Part shown: positions 16,709-24,550 of the stretch, in pieces | Layout of the letters: every line of letters starts with the position of its first letter | Numbering within the stretch: the stretch's first letter is position 1 | Source of the DNA: a virus | Reading direction: 5' to 3' (one strand) | DNA: 64,000 nucleotides | Virus record (IMG/VR): IMGVR_UViG_3300006853_000555 | Coordinates: 36,569 to 100,568 of that record | Made by a program: the position numbers and the translations under genes | The notes under the pieces: generated by a model | What the model saw: the letters and a program-made list of their open reading frames with translations, nothing else | The model's database searches: none | What the model was told of the DNA's origin: nothing

Positions 16709-16831
16709 CCCTAACAATGCTAGTCATTTACCGCTGAGACCGCCTTTTGTAGAGCCCCCGTAACCGGGGAGAGGCACTAGCCGGGCGCTTCAGTATGGTG
16801 GCGGAGGAAGCGCTTCTCCCCTCTGACAACG

Positions 16832-16860
16832 ACTATACTTCTGCGGGCCGCAGAAGTAAA
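16832..16860 (-). promoter_or_regulatory. Promoter P2 with perfect palindromic spacer
   Basis: On the minus strand TTTACT (16855-16860), 17 nt, TATAGT (16832-16837). ACTTCTGCGG and CCGCAGAAGT form a 21-nt palindrome with a single central base that covers the spacer and touches both hexamers. A repressor bound here would occlude RNA polymerase. It is the best copy of the P1-P4 family and lies between the minus-strand operon and the Nudix-wHTH gene pair. Confidence 0.8.
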
Positions 16861-16911
16861 GCCTGTTCTGCGCACAGATGCACAATTTCTTGAAAATAGT
16901 GGAGTAGAACG

Positions 16912-17142
16912 ATGAAATTGAAAGTAATGCCCGGCCGCGAAGGTACAGAACCGGGCACCGGCGTCTATGTAAGAGCCCTCAATACATCGGGCGAGTGGAT
17001 CAACGCTGACATTGCCCAACTGGATGCGGAAAGCTTGCTAACCTGGCTGCGTAGTCGCGGCGGCGACAACCCCTGGGCCGAGGACGTAGTAGGAATATTG
17101 CTCGGTCATGGGCATCTACACAAGAAAGGTATCCCGGAATGA
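16912..17142 (+). CDS. Small protein coupled to the Nudix-wHTH gene
   Basis: 76 residues (MKLKVMPGREGTEPGTGVYV), mixed alpha/beta with an acidic core and LLGHGHLHKKGIPE at the C-terminus. GGAG lies 8 nt before the ATG. Its last four bases (ATGA, 17139-17142) are also the start of the Nudix-wHTH gene, so the two are expressed together. No family recognised. Confidence 0.7.
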   Translation: MKLKVMPGREGTEPGTGVYVRALNTSGEWINADIAQLDAESLLTWLRSRGGDNPWAEDVVGILLGHGHLHKKGIPE

Positions 17143-17780
17143 CACCGCGCCGCATTACAGTAGAAGCCGTGGTCTTTAATGGCCGCGGCGACCTATTACT
17201 GGTCCCGAACGTGGCGAAATTTGCCGGGTGGAACCTGCCGGGCGGCACCCTAGAGGAAAACGAGACCGTTGAAGAAGCCTTGCTGCGTCACATGAGCGCA
17301 CAAGCGAACGCAATTTGGCCACCAGACTTCGAGATGCGCCTGGCCCGCCTCTGGTCTGAACCGACCCGTAGCGCTCAGTTTAACGCCCAGCCCCTGCTCA
17401 CTATTGTGTTCTGCGGCGTCGTTACCGACCGCGTGCAGCTGCGGCCGCAAGGTGGATACCGGCCGGAATGGGTACATGACTGGGAGCGCCAGCGGCTAGC
17501 CTGGGACTATAAGGAAATCGCCCAGGCCTGCTGGGCGGCCACCGGCTTGGAGCGCGGTCCGATCGCCTCGGAGCAGCCCCTGCCAGCAATCCTCCCCGAT
17601 GTCACCTACAAACAACGCACCACGTTGCAAGACCTCTATACTGGGCTGGGCGCCTATAAAGCCGAAACAAACCCCACAATGAAAGCACTAGAGAAGAAAG
17701 GCTTGGTCGCTCTACAGAAGAATGAAGGGACGCCCCACTGGACCATCACTCAGCTTGGCCGCGCCGTCATTAGTGGGTAG
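17139..17780 (+). CDS. Degenerate-Nudix plus winged-helix protein, predicted ligand-sensing regulator
   Basis: Residues 1-140 follow the Nudix fold. NLPGGTLEENETVEEALLRH aligns with the Nudix box G-x5-E-x7-R-E-U-x-E-E. Gly36, Glu42 and Arg50 are present, but the metal-binding Glu positions are His51, Ala54 and Gln55, so hydrolase activity is unlikely. Residues about 150-213 look like a winged helix (TTLQDLYTGLGAYKAET, ALEKKGLVALQKN, HWTITQLGRAVI). Nudix-wHTH fusions such as NrtR sense ADP-ribose-type ligands and repress NAD genes; the wHTH here is MarR-like rather than classic NrtR. Two members of the palindromic promoter family flank the gene, so it is my candidate for the factor that binds them (inference). 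Confidence 0.7.
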   Translation: MTPRRITVEAVVFNGRGDLLLVPNVAKFAGWNLPGGTLEENETVEEALLRHMSAQANAIWPPDFEMRLARLWSEPTRSAQFNAQPLLTIVFCGVVTDRVQLRPQGGYRPEWVHDWERQRLAWDYKEIAQACWAATGLERGPIASEQPLPAILPDVTYKQRTTLQDLYTGLGAYKAETNPTMKALEKKGLVALQKNEGTPHWTITQLGRAVISG

Positions 17781-17806
17781 TAACTGGACGCGAATAAACA
17801 GGAAAT

Positions 17807-17834
17807 TTGACTTCTGCGCCGGAGAGGCTACACT
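17807..17834 (+). promoter_or_regulatory. Promoter P4 of the TTGACTTCTGCG family
   Basis: TTGACT (17807-17812), a 16-nt spacer starting TCTGCG, then TACACT (17829-17834). It shares the -35 and the TCTGCG half-site with P1-P3 but not the second palindrome arm. GGAGAGG inside the spacer could instead be the SD for the TTG at 17838. Both uses cannot apply to the same start. Confidence 0.5.
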
Positions 17835-17837
17835 GCA

Positions 17838-18197
17838 TTGCTGAGTATAGAATTGTTGGGCCTGGCAGTGGAATGTAACCTCTCTATTCATCTCGGCGCA
17901 CCGTTCTTCTGGTGCTTAACCCTCCTCGTCGCCGGACTGGCTTCCGTACTTTCCTGGCAGGGCTCTCGAATTCTCCATGAGAGGCGCGCAGAGATTGCCT
18001 TTCAAAAAGGTCAACTTGCGCTAACTGGGAGATATATTCCCATTGATCGGCGCACCCCCACCCAACGCATTACGATCCCCGAGGCCCGAGCCCTCGAAGT
18101 GATGCGGATTAAACCGGAAGCCCAGCGGCCGAAGAACGCTGCGCCCCGCGGATGGCGCAAGATGGACGACTACTATCATCTTGTGGCTGCGGAATAA
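17838..18197 (+). CDS. Single-TM membrane protein
   Basis: The protein has one membrane segment (APFFWCLTLLVAGLASVLSW) followed by a cytoplasmic basic tail ending MDDYYHLVAAE. The start is uncertain. TTG at 17838 has GGAGAGG 10 nt upstream, but if P4 is active, transcription begins near 17841 and a later TTG (17853 or 17856) or GTG (17868) must be used. No in-frame ATG lies before the TM segment. Function unknown. Confidence 0.5.
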   Translation: MLSIELLGLAVECNLSIHLGAPFFWCLTLLVAGLASVLSWQGSRILHERRAEIAFQKGQLALTGRYIPIDRRTPTQRITIPEARALEVMRIKPEAQRPKNAAPRGWRKMDDYYHLVAAE

Positions 18198-18267
18198 GGG
18201 AATTGCACAGCGCCCCGCCGCGTCCAGCGTATAGTGGCAATGCGCGCTGCAACCTGGAGAGATGGAA

Positions 18268-18399
18268 ATGCAAGATGTTTGGCTGAACAAAAATTGTGGG
18301 CCCGGCATGAAGGGCGGCATGAAGGGCGGCGGTAAGGCCGGAGCGCCCGCGACGCCCAAACCGCCCAAGGTGCCCTCCGGCGGCAAGAAAGGCTACTAG
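18268..18399 (+). CDS. 43-residue Gly/Lys/Pro-rich peptide
   Basis: MQDVWLNKNCGPGMKGGMKG opens this 43-residue peptide. It contains a duplicated GMKGG unit and ends PPKVPSGGKKGY. GGAG lies 11 nt before the ATG at 18268; an in-frame ATG at 18262 is closer to the SD but less well spaced. It ends 3 nt before the next gene. A TATAGT at 18228-18233 may be a -10 box, without a clear -35. Probably disordered; function unknown. Confidence 0.55.
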   Translation: MQDVWLNKNCGPGMKGGMKGGGKAGAPATPKPPKVPSGGKKGY

Positions 18400-18402
18400 C
18401 CC

Positions 18403-18753
18403 ATGGCTTCTGTTCGGGTGTTCGCCTTCCCTGGGCTTAGCTCGCTGAAGATTTCCTCCGGGGGGACGAACCGCCCGAACAGCGATTCGCTCTATGTTCT
18501 CAACCACCCGCCCCGCGGCCGAGCCAAGCTCACCATCGACCTCGTCACCCCCGTCCACACTGACGCTTCCCTGGCACCCGCCAAAACAGAGATGGTGCTC
18601 ATCCAGGTCGATGCAGGCTACCGCGTGCATATGGAATATACGGCCGCAGGTCAAACGCTTGTAGAAGCCACGGACACTTCGGTTATTATCGCCGGAGAAA
18701 CGATGCTGCGCTTCGCGGAAGGAGATCGGATAAGCTTTTTACAAGCGTCCTGA
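18403..18753 (+). CDS. Small beta-rich protein, possibly structural
   Basis: 116 residues, predicted mostly beta: SVRVFAFPGLSSLKISSGG, RAKLTIDLVTPVHTD, VLIQVDAGYRVHMEYTA, MLRFAEGDRISFLQAS. No catalytic motif is seen. It sits between small peptides and the terminase genes, where phages often keep head-decoration or completion proteins. That role is a guess from position and composition. Confidence 0.65.
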   Translation: MASVRVFAFPGLSSLKISSGGTNRPNSDSLYVLNHPPRGRAKLTIDLVTPVHTDASLAPAKTEMVLIQVDAGYRVHMEYTAAGQTLVEATDTSVIIAGETMLRFAEGDRISFLQAS

Positions 18754-18826
18754 TAGTATCTAGTACGTTTTATCTTGTCGGGTTCTAAGCACTCAGACAT
18801 ACTGGCCATGATAACTTCCCGTTTTC

Positions 18827-19597
18827 ATGCCATTTTCCATGTCCGACGAAGAAAAATCCAAATCTGCTTGGACCTCGCCTCCGAAAGGTAAGGCGAAGAA
18901 GCCCAAGGGCAATAAGGCGAATGCACAGAAGCGCGGCCGGAGGCATACCGCTCAGCGGCACCTTACGGCCGAGCGCGCGTTCCAGGAGTTGCGCGACGGG
19001 AAGCATCCTCACGAGCCTCAGCCCGGCCCGCCCCTTATTGAGCCTGGCGATTACCTGCCCCGCGGTGAGCCTATTCCCGAAGCCAGCGCCTTGCAAAAGC
19101 AAGCTTGCATGAGCGGCGAAGCGGGCACCACCTACCGTTCCGAATACGCCCGCATTGCTAAGACGATCTGTGAGCTGGGCGGCACCGACGTTGAGGTGGC
19201 GCGCGCCCTGGGCGTCTCGATGAGCACCATGTGGGGCTGGCAGTCGCGCCATGAAGAGTTCTTCCGCGCGATGATTATCGGGAAAGACCTACCCGACGAG
19301 CGGGTAATCCGCTCGCTCTACCAGCGGGCCGTCGGCTATAGTTATCCGGACGTAGAGTTTAAGACCCATCAGGGCTCGGTGCACGTCATTCCAGTGATGA
19401 AGCATCTTCCGCCCGACGTTGGTGCGTGCCAAGCCTGGTTGCGCTCGCGCCGGAAGCAGGATTGGAACCCCGCTAGCAACCTCAACCTCAGCGCCGACGA
19501 GACCTTCCGCAACCTTTGGGTGATGGTGGCCCAGGGGCAGGTCGCGCCAATGCTGACCCAGGACATTATCGATGTCACGCCGGAAGAAGCGGCCTGA
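18827..19597 (+). CDS. terS: Terminase small subunit
   Basis: 256 residues. The N-terminus is basic and low-complexity (KGKAKKPKGNKANAQKRGRR). A helix-turn-helix follows (KTICELGGTDVEVARALGVS then MSTMWGWQSRHEEF), then SLYQRAVGYSYPDVEFKTHQ, the conserved block of this TerS type, with HLPPDVGACQAWLRSR and KQDWN. TerS recognises packaging-site DNA and loads TerL. ATG at 18839 (MSDEEKSK) is an equally possible start; no clear SD precedes either. It overlaps the next gene by 26 nt and lies 459 nt before TerL. Confidence 0.85.
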   Translation: MPFSMSDEEKSKSAWTSPPKGKAKKPKGNKANAQKRGRRHTAQRHLTAERAFQELRDGKHPHEPQPGPPLIEPGDYLPRGEPIPEASALQKQACMSGEAGTTYRSEYARIAKTICELGGTDVEVARALGVSMSTMWGWQSRHEEFFRAMIIGKDLPDERVIRSLYQRAVGYSYPDVEFKTHQGSVHVIPVMKHLPPDVGACQAWLRSRRKQDWNPASNLNLSADETFRNLWVMVAQGQVAPMLTQDIIDVTPEEAA

Positions 19598-20063
19598 ATC
19601 TATCGCGCTGAACTATTCCACGCCCGTTAGTGCGCGTTACGAGCAACGCACCCGCTATTGGATGGAGTGCTTCGATAAGCTACCGCCAATCCTGCGGAAA
19701 GCGGTGCGTGAGGCGATGTTCGATACCGCTCATGACCCCACGGAGCTCTGGGCCTTCGCCCGCATGAAGCATAACCGACCGGAATCGCTCGTCGCCCAGG
19801 TGGAGCTCCAGGACAAAAATCGCCTAGAACAGTTCCGCATCGTACCGCCTACCTTTACCGCGGCGCGCTCGCCGCAGCGCGCGCTGAGCCGAAGGCACCT
19901 TAAACCTGACACTTGGGCGGTGCGTGCCTCCGCTGACCGGGCGATGGCTCCCGAACAGGAGCAGGAAACCCCCAAAAACCCCCAAAAACCCCTAGCCGAT
20001 CCCGTTCGGGAGCAGGCTGCGCTGCCCGCGCTCGTCCGTATCCGGAGGGCGTTGTTTGGTTGA
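19572..20063 (+). CDS. Protein between TerS and TerL, unknown function
   Basis: 163 residues, starting within the 3' end of terS and ending 8 nt into terL, so the three are co-translated. The N-terminal half is helical (RYWMECFDKLPPILRKAVRE, ELWAFARMKHNRPESLV). The C-terminal half is Pro/Gln-rich and likely disordered. No family is recognised; position suggests a packaging accessory. Confidence 0.65.
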   Translation: MSRRKKRPESIALNYSTPVSARYEQRTRYWMECFDKLPPILRKAVREAMFDTAHDPTELWAFARMKHNRPESLVAQVELQDKNRLEQFRIVPPTFTAARSPQRALSRRHLKPDTWAVRASADRAMAPEQEQETPKNPQKPLADPVREQAALPALVRIRRALFG

Positions 20064-21507
20064 CCTCCTAGAGCCGCCCGTCGTTCCGCAATTGCCACGC
20101 TGGCAGCTCGCCTGGCTACAATCCAAGAACAACCCCTACATCTTCGTTACGGGCGTCCTGGGCGTGTTGCCATTCGGCGCCCCGAACCCGAAGAATGAGC
20201 CGCAGCTAGAGTTCTGGCAGCAAGAAGTATTGCGGGCTATTCCCAAGCATGATCGCCTTTCTATCCGCTCCGGCCACGGCGTGGGGAAGGGCGCATTTAT
20301 CAGCTGGATCGTGCTCTGGGCGCTGTTGACCCATGACGACGTTAAGATTCCGATTGCGGCGAACAGCCAGAATCAGTTGCGGGACAATAACTGGCCAGAA
20401 ATTACCAAGTGGCATAAGCGCCTCCCCGAAGAGCTCCAAAAACAGGTGGAGATCCAAAAGGAACGCGTCTTTATCAAGGTCGCCGCGGAAGCCGCCTTCG
20501 CCGTCGCTCGCACTGCCTCTAAGAATAACCCGGAAGCGCTGCAAGGCCTGCGTGGTACGAATACCTTCTACATCATCGACGAAGCCTCAGGCATCGATGA
20601 CATCGTGTTCGAAGTCGCCCAGGGGTCGCTCTCCTCGCCGGGTGCCAAGGCTATCCTCCTGGGCAACCCGACCCGCGCTTCTGGCTTCTTCTATGATACG
20701 CACCACAAGCTGCGCGGCCGGTGGAAGACCTTCGTCGTTAGCTCGGAAGACGTGCCGCGCGCCCGTGGTCACATCGACGATATTATCGCGGCTTACGGGA
20801 AGGGATCCAACAAATATCGTGTCCGCGTGTTGGGTGAATTCCCGACCGCCGACGACGAAACTGTTATCCCGCTCGAACTCATGGAAGCGGCGCGTTTCCG
20901 AGAGATTGCCGTTCCGGACGTCATCCCCGTTTGGGGGCTTGACGTGGCCCGTTACGGCGACGACAGCACTGCGCTGTGTAAGCGGAAGGGCAATAAGCTC
21001 TTAGAGCCGATTAAGGAGTGGCACCAGAAAGACACAATGCAGGTGGCGGGCCTGATTATGGCCGAATACAATGCCACCCATCCGGATGAGCGCCCCATCG
21101 AGATTTTGGTCGACGTAATTGGCCTGGGCGCGGGCGTGGTTGATCGGCTAAATGAGCTGCGCCTGCCCGTGACAGGCATTAACGTCGGCGAAGTGCCCAG
21201 TGCAGACGACCTCTATATGAGGCTGCGCGATGAACTCTGGTTCAAAGGCCGGAAGTTCTTTATGGATCGTAATTGCATTTTCAATGACGAGGCCACCATC
21301 GCCGAGCTCTGCCAGCCGACCTATGACTTCCACTCTAACGGCCGCATCGTGGTAGAGTCCAAGAAAGACATGAAAAAGCGCGGTGTCAAATCTCCGAACC
21401 GTGCCGACGCCTTTCTGTTAACCCTCGCCGCGGGCCTAGACCGGAAGGTTAAGCCCGGCCTGCACCGCTCTACTCGGCCAAAACGAGTATCAGGCTGGGC
21501 GGCATAA
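20056..21507 (+). CDS. terL: Terminase large subunit (packaging ATPase-nuclease)
   Basis: 483 residues from a TTG start (GGAGG 14 nt upstream). The ATPase domain shows a Walker A-like SGHGVGKG (72-79), YIIDEAS as Walker B (about 172-178) and LLGNPTRASGFFYDT as coupling motif. The RNase H-like nuclease has GLDVARYGDDS (first Asp about 296), ILVDVIGLGAGVVDRL and SPNRADAFLLTLA (last Asp). Order and length are normal for a headful-type terminase. Oddity: Walker A ends GKG-A instead of GK(S/T), so the magnesium-coordinating hydroxyl is absent or supplied elsewhere. Confidence 0.92.
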   Translation: MVDLLEPPVVPQLPRWQLAWLQSKNNPYIFVTGVLGVLPFGAPNPKNEPQLEFWQQEVLRAIPKHDRLSIRSGHGVGKGAFISWIVLWALLTHDDVKIPIAANSQNQLRDNNWPEITKWHKRLPEELQKQVEIQKERVFIKVAAEAAFAVARTASKNNPEALQGLRGTNTFYIIDEASGIDDIVFEVAQGSLSSPGAKAILLGNPTRASGFFYDTHHKLRGRWKTFVVSSEDVPRARGHIDDIIAAYGKGSNKYRVRVLGEFPTADDETVIPLELMEAARFREIAVPDVIPVWGLDVARYGDDSTALCKRKGNKLLEPIKEWHQKDTMQVAGLIMAEYNATHPDERPIEILVDVIGLGAGVVDRLNELRLPVTGINVGEVPSADDLYMRLRDELWFKGRKFFMDRNCIFNDEATIAELCQPTYDFHSNGRIVVESKKDMKKRGVKSPNRADAFLLTLAAGLDRKVKPGLHRSTRPKRVSGWAA

Positions 21508-21513
21508 GTAAAA

Positions 21514-21544
21514 GGGCTCGCCTCCAGGGAGAGAAAGCGAGCCC
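21514..21544. terminator. Hairpin after terL
   Basis: Stem GGGCTCGC/GCGAGCCC (8 bp, arms 21514-21521 and 21537-21544) with a loop of 15. There is no U-tract on the plus side, but AAAA precedes it, so it would terminate minus-strand transcripts better. It may be an mRNA end-stabiliser or processing site behind the terminase operon. Confidence 0.45.
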
Positions 21545-21609
21545 CAATATGCCCTAAAACATGAAAGCTGGAAGCCCACCGACGAAGAAGCGCTTCCGGT
21601 GACGATTTT

Positions 21610-21736
21610 ACTTGACTTTTTACTGTATTACAACCGTTGTTAGGTTGTGCAGCATAAATTTCTGCATGATTTCAAAGCAATAAATGGTAGGGTGCTAGCC
21701 ATGCATGAAAGCTAGTACAGGAGCTTAAACCCAACC
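21610..21736 (+). promoter_or_regulatory. AT-rich promoter/operator region
   Basis: TTGACT followed by TTTTACTG occurs at about 21612-21625. Downstream lies an inverted repeat ACAACC-N7-GGTTGT (about 21631-21649) and TGCAG/CTGCA arms around 21650-21668. The segment is much more AT-rich than its surroundings. It probably drives the structural block from 21737; a -10 hexamer cannot be fixed by eye. Confidence 0.45.
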
Positions 21737-22339
21737 ATGCCTAGCGTCTACCGTAAGTACATCGGGGGTCAAGAACTGGAAGCCTTTAAGGCAGGCTTCG
21801 CAGAAGTTTTAGGTTATCCTGAACCCGCCGAGATCATCCGTCTTTCGCTACGGACCATCAATAAGAACATCCGCGTTGCTGCGGTGGTCAAAGTTATTGA
21901 TGCACCCATTGGCCGCGTCTTCGAAATTCCCTATTCGCCGCCCGCGGGCCTGGTTGGCTGGGCGGGCCTCGGCGCTGAATTCGGTCGGGCCGTGCAGGGC
22001 TGGATGCGACCCGCAATTCAAGATCAGCTTCGCCATGACATAGCCGTGCGCGGCATCACGCATTGGAACTATCATGAATGGGAGGAGCTCGCCCAGGACA
22101 TGATCGACGAATGGGAAGAGCTCAACCGGGCGCACCTCAGCGGCAAGCTTCACCCGCTTCCCAAGAGCGCGATCATCACGAAGCTCGGCGCGACTTTCCT
22201 GGCCATTGTGGAGCAAAAGGATCGCGAACTCGATCAGGCCCTGCAAGAGCAGACTGCTCGTCACGAGCGCGTCCTGCAGGCCGCAGCCCAGAAGGCGACG
22301 AAGCCCAAGAAGGAGGGCGCTCCCCGTGGGGATCATTGA
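21737..22339 (+). CDS. Unknown protein with C-terminal coiled coil
   Basis: 200 residues. The N-terminal domain is mixed alpha/beta (VYRKYIGGQELEAFKAGFAE, IRVAAVVKVIDAPIGRVFEI). The C-terminus is a charged helix (LAIVEQKDRELDQALQEQTA) ending in a basic tail. An AGGAG lies 15 nt before the ATG. First gene of a plus-strand block that ends with portal and scaffold, so probably late and possibly head-related. No family recognised. Confidence 0.65.
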   Translation: MPSVYRKYIGGQELEAFKAGFAEVLGYPEPAEIIRLSLRTINKNIRVAAVVKVIDAPIGRVFEIPYSPPAGLVGWAGLGAEFGRAVQGWMRPAIQDQLRHDIAVRGITHWNYHEWEELAQDMIDEWEELNRAHLSGKLHPLPKSAIITKLGATFLAIVEQKDRELDQALQEQTARHERVLQAAAQKATKPKKEGAPRGDH

Positions 22340-22568
22340 TGTGCGCCTTACGCTCGTCGATGCGCTGCACCCCGTAGGCACCGTAAGCGACGTGCGTATG
22401 TACTACCGCGACAAGAAGCAGGTGGTGCGATTCAAGTTTACCGAGCCCAACATGGCGCCCCGCGACGAAGAGCTTGTGTTGCCTGGTAGCGCCGACCTCA
22501 TCCCCGCGCTCAAAACAGCCGCTGAGATCATGGCGGCAAACATCCATGGGGATTTTGTAGCGTCATGA
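22326..22568 (+). CDS. Small beta-rich protein
   Basis: 80 residues from a GTG at 22326 (GIIDVRLTLVDALHPVGTVS), with GGAGGG 8 nt upstream, overlapping the previous gene by 14 nt. MYYRDKKQVVRFKFTEPN suggests a beta sheet, and the end is helical. Starting further upstream would produce an Arg/Ser-rich shadow peptide. Role unknown. Confidence 0.65.
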   Translation: MGIIDVRLTLVDALHPVGTVSDVRMYYRDKKQVVRFKFTEPNMAPRDEELVLPGSADLIPALKTAAEIMAANIHGDFVAS

Positions 22569-22623
22569 TCTAACGCAATCATCCTGTGGGTGAAGCGAAC
22601 AACCCCTTGAGAGGATAATAGAA

Positions 22624-23031
22624 ATGTCGACTGGCGGACCCGTTGTACGGGATATGACCTACCGCAACCGCATCCTGGAGATGGTGGGTATTGCTCAGGA
22701 AATCGACGCGATCACCCTGAGCTCGAATGCTGGCACGGCGAATCCCGACCGCCTGGCCATGCAGGTGACGACGGAAGCGTTGACCACGGCCGCGGCAGCG
22801 AGCCAAGCGCTGACCATCAACCACGGCCGCGCTGAAGCCGGTGATTACGTCCAAGTGACCTGGAATGGCGGCACGTCCGCGGCGGGCACCCCCGTTATTA
22901 AGGCCGTGGCCACAGCGGGCGTCATCACTGTAACGCTGTACAACAAACATGCGTCCGCCGCCTTCGATGGCACGTTCATCCTGGCCATCGAGTTGCGCAA
23001 AAAGCTGACCACGATTACGCGCAACCAATAG
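22624..23031 (+). CDS. Small structural protein (head decoration-like)
   Basis: 135 residues. A helical start (MTYRNRILEMVGIAQEIDAI) is followed by a Thr/Ala/Gly-rich beta domain (ADYVQVTWNGGTSAAG-type strands, VITVTLYNKHASAAFDG). GAGAGG lies 9 nt upstream. Composition and place between terminase and portal fit a capsid accessory or cement protein. This is inference. Confidence 0.55.
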   Translation: MSTGGPVVRDMTYRNRILEMVGIAQEIDAITLSSNAGTANPDRLAMQVTTEALTTAAAASQALTINHGRAEAGDYVQVTWNGGTSAAGTPVIKAVATAGVITVTLYNKHASAAFDGTFILAIELRKKLTTITRNQ

Positions 23032-23091
23032 TCTCAGGGGCGTTTAAGAGCGGGGGCTGGCCATGAACGAAGATGTAACGGAGGATATGCT

Positions 23092-24186
23092 GTGAGTCTA
23101 ATCGTTCCGAGCGGCCCCTGCTTCGCCCATTATTCCGACAATTTCGGCCCGCCCTTCGCGGACGACGCTACGGGCTTCGGTGCGGGCATTACGGCGGGCG
23201 TGTCTTCCGCGGACGGAACGGCTGTTACAGTGATGCCCGCGCTCGCCCATGACTGCGAGTATCTGTGGCTGGCCGTCTCGGGCTTGGGCACGTCCAATGC
23301 TGCCAATGCGGCGCTGATGGACCTGCTGATCGATCCGGCCGGAGGCACGAACTGGTCGGAGCTGATCGCTGACCTCATCGTCGGATTCACCACGACGATT
23401 CTCTATAATGCCACTGGCGCAGCCATCCCGCTTTCCTACCACTTCCCGCTCTGGCTACCGGCCGGGGCCTCGCTCGGTGCGCGCATCCGTATGCAGAGTG
23501 GTTCGGCGCCCTCCTCCACGCGCGTGCTGGCCGCTGCGTTCGGCGGCAATAAGAACCCGGCTTCTTGGTGGTGCGGCCAGAAAGTCCAAAGCATCGCCAC
23601 CTTCGATGCAGCGAATAGCCTCGGCCAACTCCATACGCCGGGCGGCGCGATTACAGTTTCGGGCGCCGCGGATAACGGTAGCGGCTTAATCCGCCTTACC
23701 GTCGCCTCAACAACTGGCATGACGACCGGCGACCGGCGCGCTGTAGCCGGTGTTACGGGCACCACCGAAGCGAACGGGGCCTGGACCATTACAGTGGTGG
23801 ACGGCACTCATATCGACCTCCAAGGCTCGACTTTCGTTAATGCTTACGTGTCGGGCGGCACAGTTAGTGGGAATTTCTCCAGCTGGACGAACCTGGGCTC
23901 GCCAGCTGCAGCACGGTCCGGTGCAGCCCAGTGGGCGGTCGGTGGCGTAACCGGCGCTTCCGCAGCCAAGGTTACTTACGACTTCCAATTTGGCGCGGGC
24001 GGAACGAAAATCGGACCACGCGTCTATCGCGGCATGGCTTCGACGGAAGTCGGCGTCTCGCTCTATCAGGGGCCAATTTTCTGCGATATTCCGGCGGGCA
24101 CGCAGCTCCAAATCCGGGGTGCTGCCAGCAGCGTCTTGAATGGTGCACAGACCAATTTGGATTGTGCTGCCTACCTCGTGCAATAG
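23092..24186 (+). CDS. Structural protein with immunoglobulin/E-set-like insert
   Basis: 364 residues from a GTG with GGAGG 7 nt upstream. The bulk is beta-rich and Gly/Ala/Thr-heavy. Residues about 190-265 form a distinct module (GLIRLTVASTTGMTTGDRRA, TEANGAWTITVVDGTHIDLQ, STFVNAYVSGGTV) that recurs in many phage tail and head-fibre proteins. The C-terminal part (SLYQGPIFCDIPAGTQLQIR) is like phage distal-tail or neck adaptors. Likely virion surface or fibre; precise role unknown. Confidence 0.6.
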   Translation: MSLIVPSGPCFAHYSDNFGPPFADDATGFGAGITAGVSSADGTAVTVMPALAHDCEYLWLAVSGLGTSNAANAALMDLLIDPAGGTNWSELIADLIVGFTTTILYNATGAAIPLSYHFPLWLPAGASLGARIRMQSGSAPSSTRVLAAAFGGNKNPASWWCGQKVQSIATFDAANSLGQLHTPGGAITVSGAADNGSGLIRLTVASTTGMTTGDRRAVAGVTGTTEANGAWTITVVDGTHIDLQGSTFVNAYVSGGTVSGNFSSWTNLGSPAAARSGAAQWAVGGVTGASAAKVTYDFQFGAGGTKIGPRVYRGMASTEVGVSLYQGPIFCDIPAGTQLQIRGAASSVLNGAQTNLDCAAYLVQ

Positions 24187-24199
24187 GAACGCAACGACC

Positions 24200-24550
24200 A
24201 TGGCCATCACCGTTGAAGCCTATACTGGCACCGAAACAATCGGAACAACCGAGCATTCGCTGACGACGGATACAGCTGGTCCTGACGTAGACGTTAATGC
24301 GGGGCTGTATCAGGCTTTTATTGACCTTAATGCCCTAGCCGCAGGCGACACATTCGTTTTCAAGGTGTACGAAAAAGTCCGCACTGGCGACACCCAGCGC
24401 GTCGTCTACGAGGCGACGTTTACAGGCGTACAGTCCCAGCCGATCTGGGTTTCGCCTTCCCTGATCCTGGGCGTGGGGTGGGATATGACCCTAGACAAAA
24501 CAGCGGGCACGGACCGTGCCATTAACTGGCGAATTTCAAAGGTTGCCTAA
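24200..24550 (+). CDS. Small virion-type protein
   Basis: 116 residues from the ATG at 24200 (MAITVEAYTGTETIGTTEHS). It is a beta-sandwich-like sequence (FIDLNALAAGDTFVFKVYEK, VVYEATFTGVQSQPIWV, NWRISKVA), similar to short phage proteins placed before the portal. AGGAAC lies 10 nt upstream. Its stop overlaps the next ATG (TAATG). Confidence 0.55.
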   Translation: MAITVEAYTGTETIGTTEHSLTTDTAGPDVDVNAGLYQAFIDLNALAAGDTFVFKVYEKVRTGDTQRVVYEATFTGVQSQPIWVSPSLILGVGWDMTLDKTAGTDRAINWRISKVA

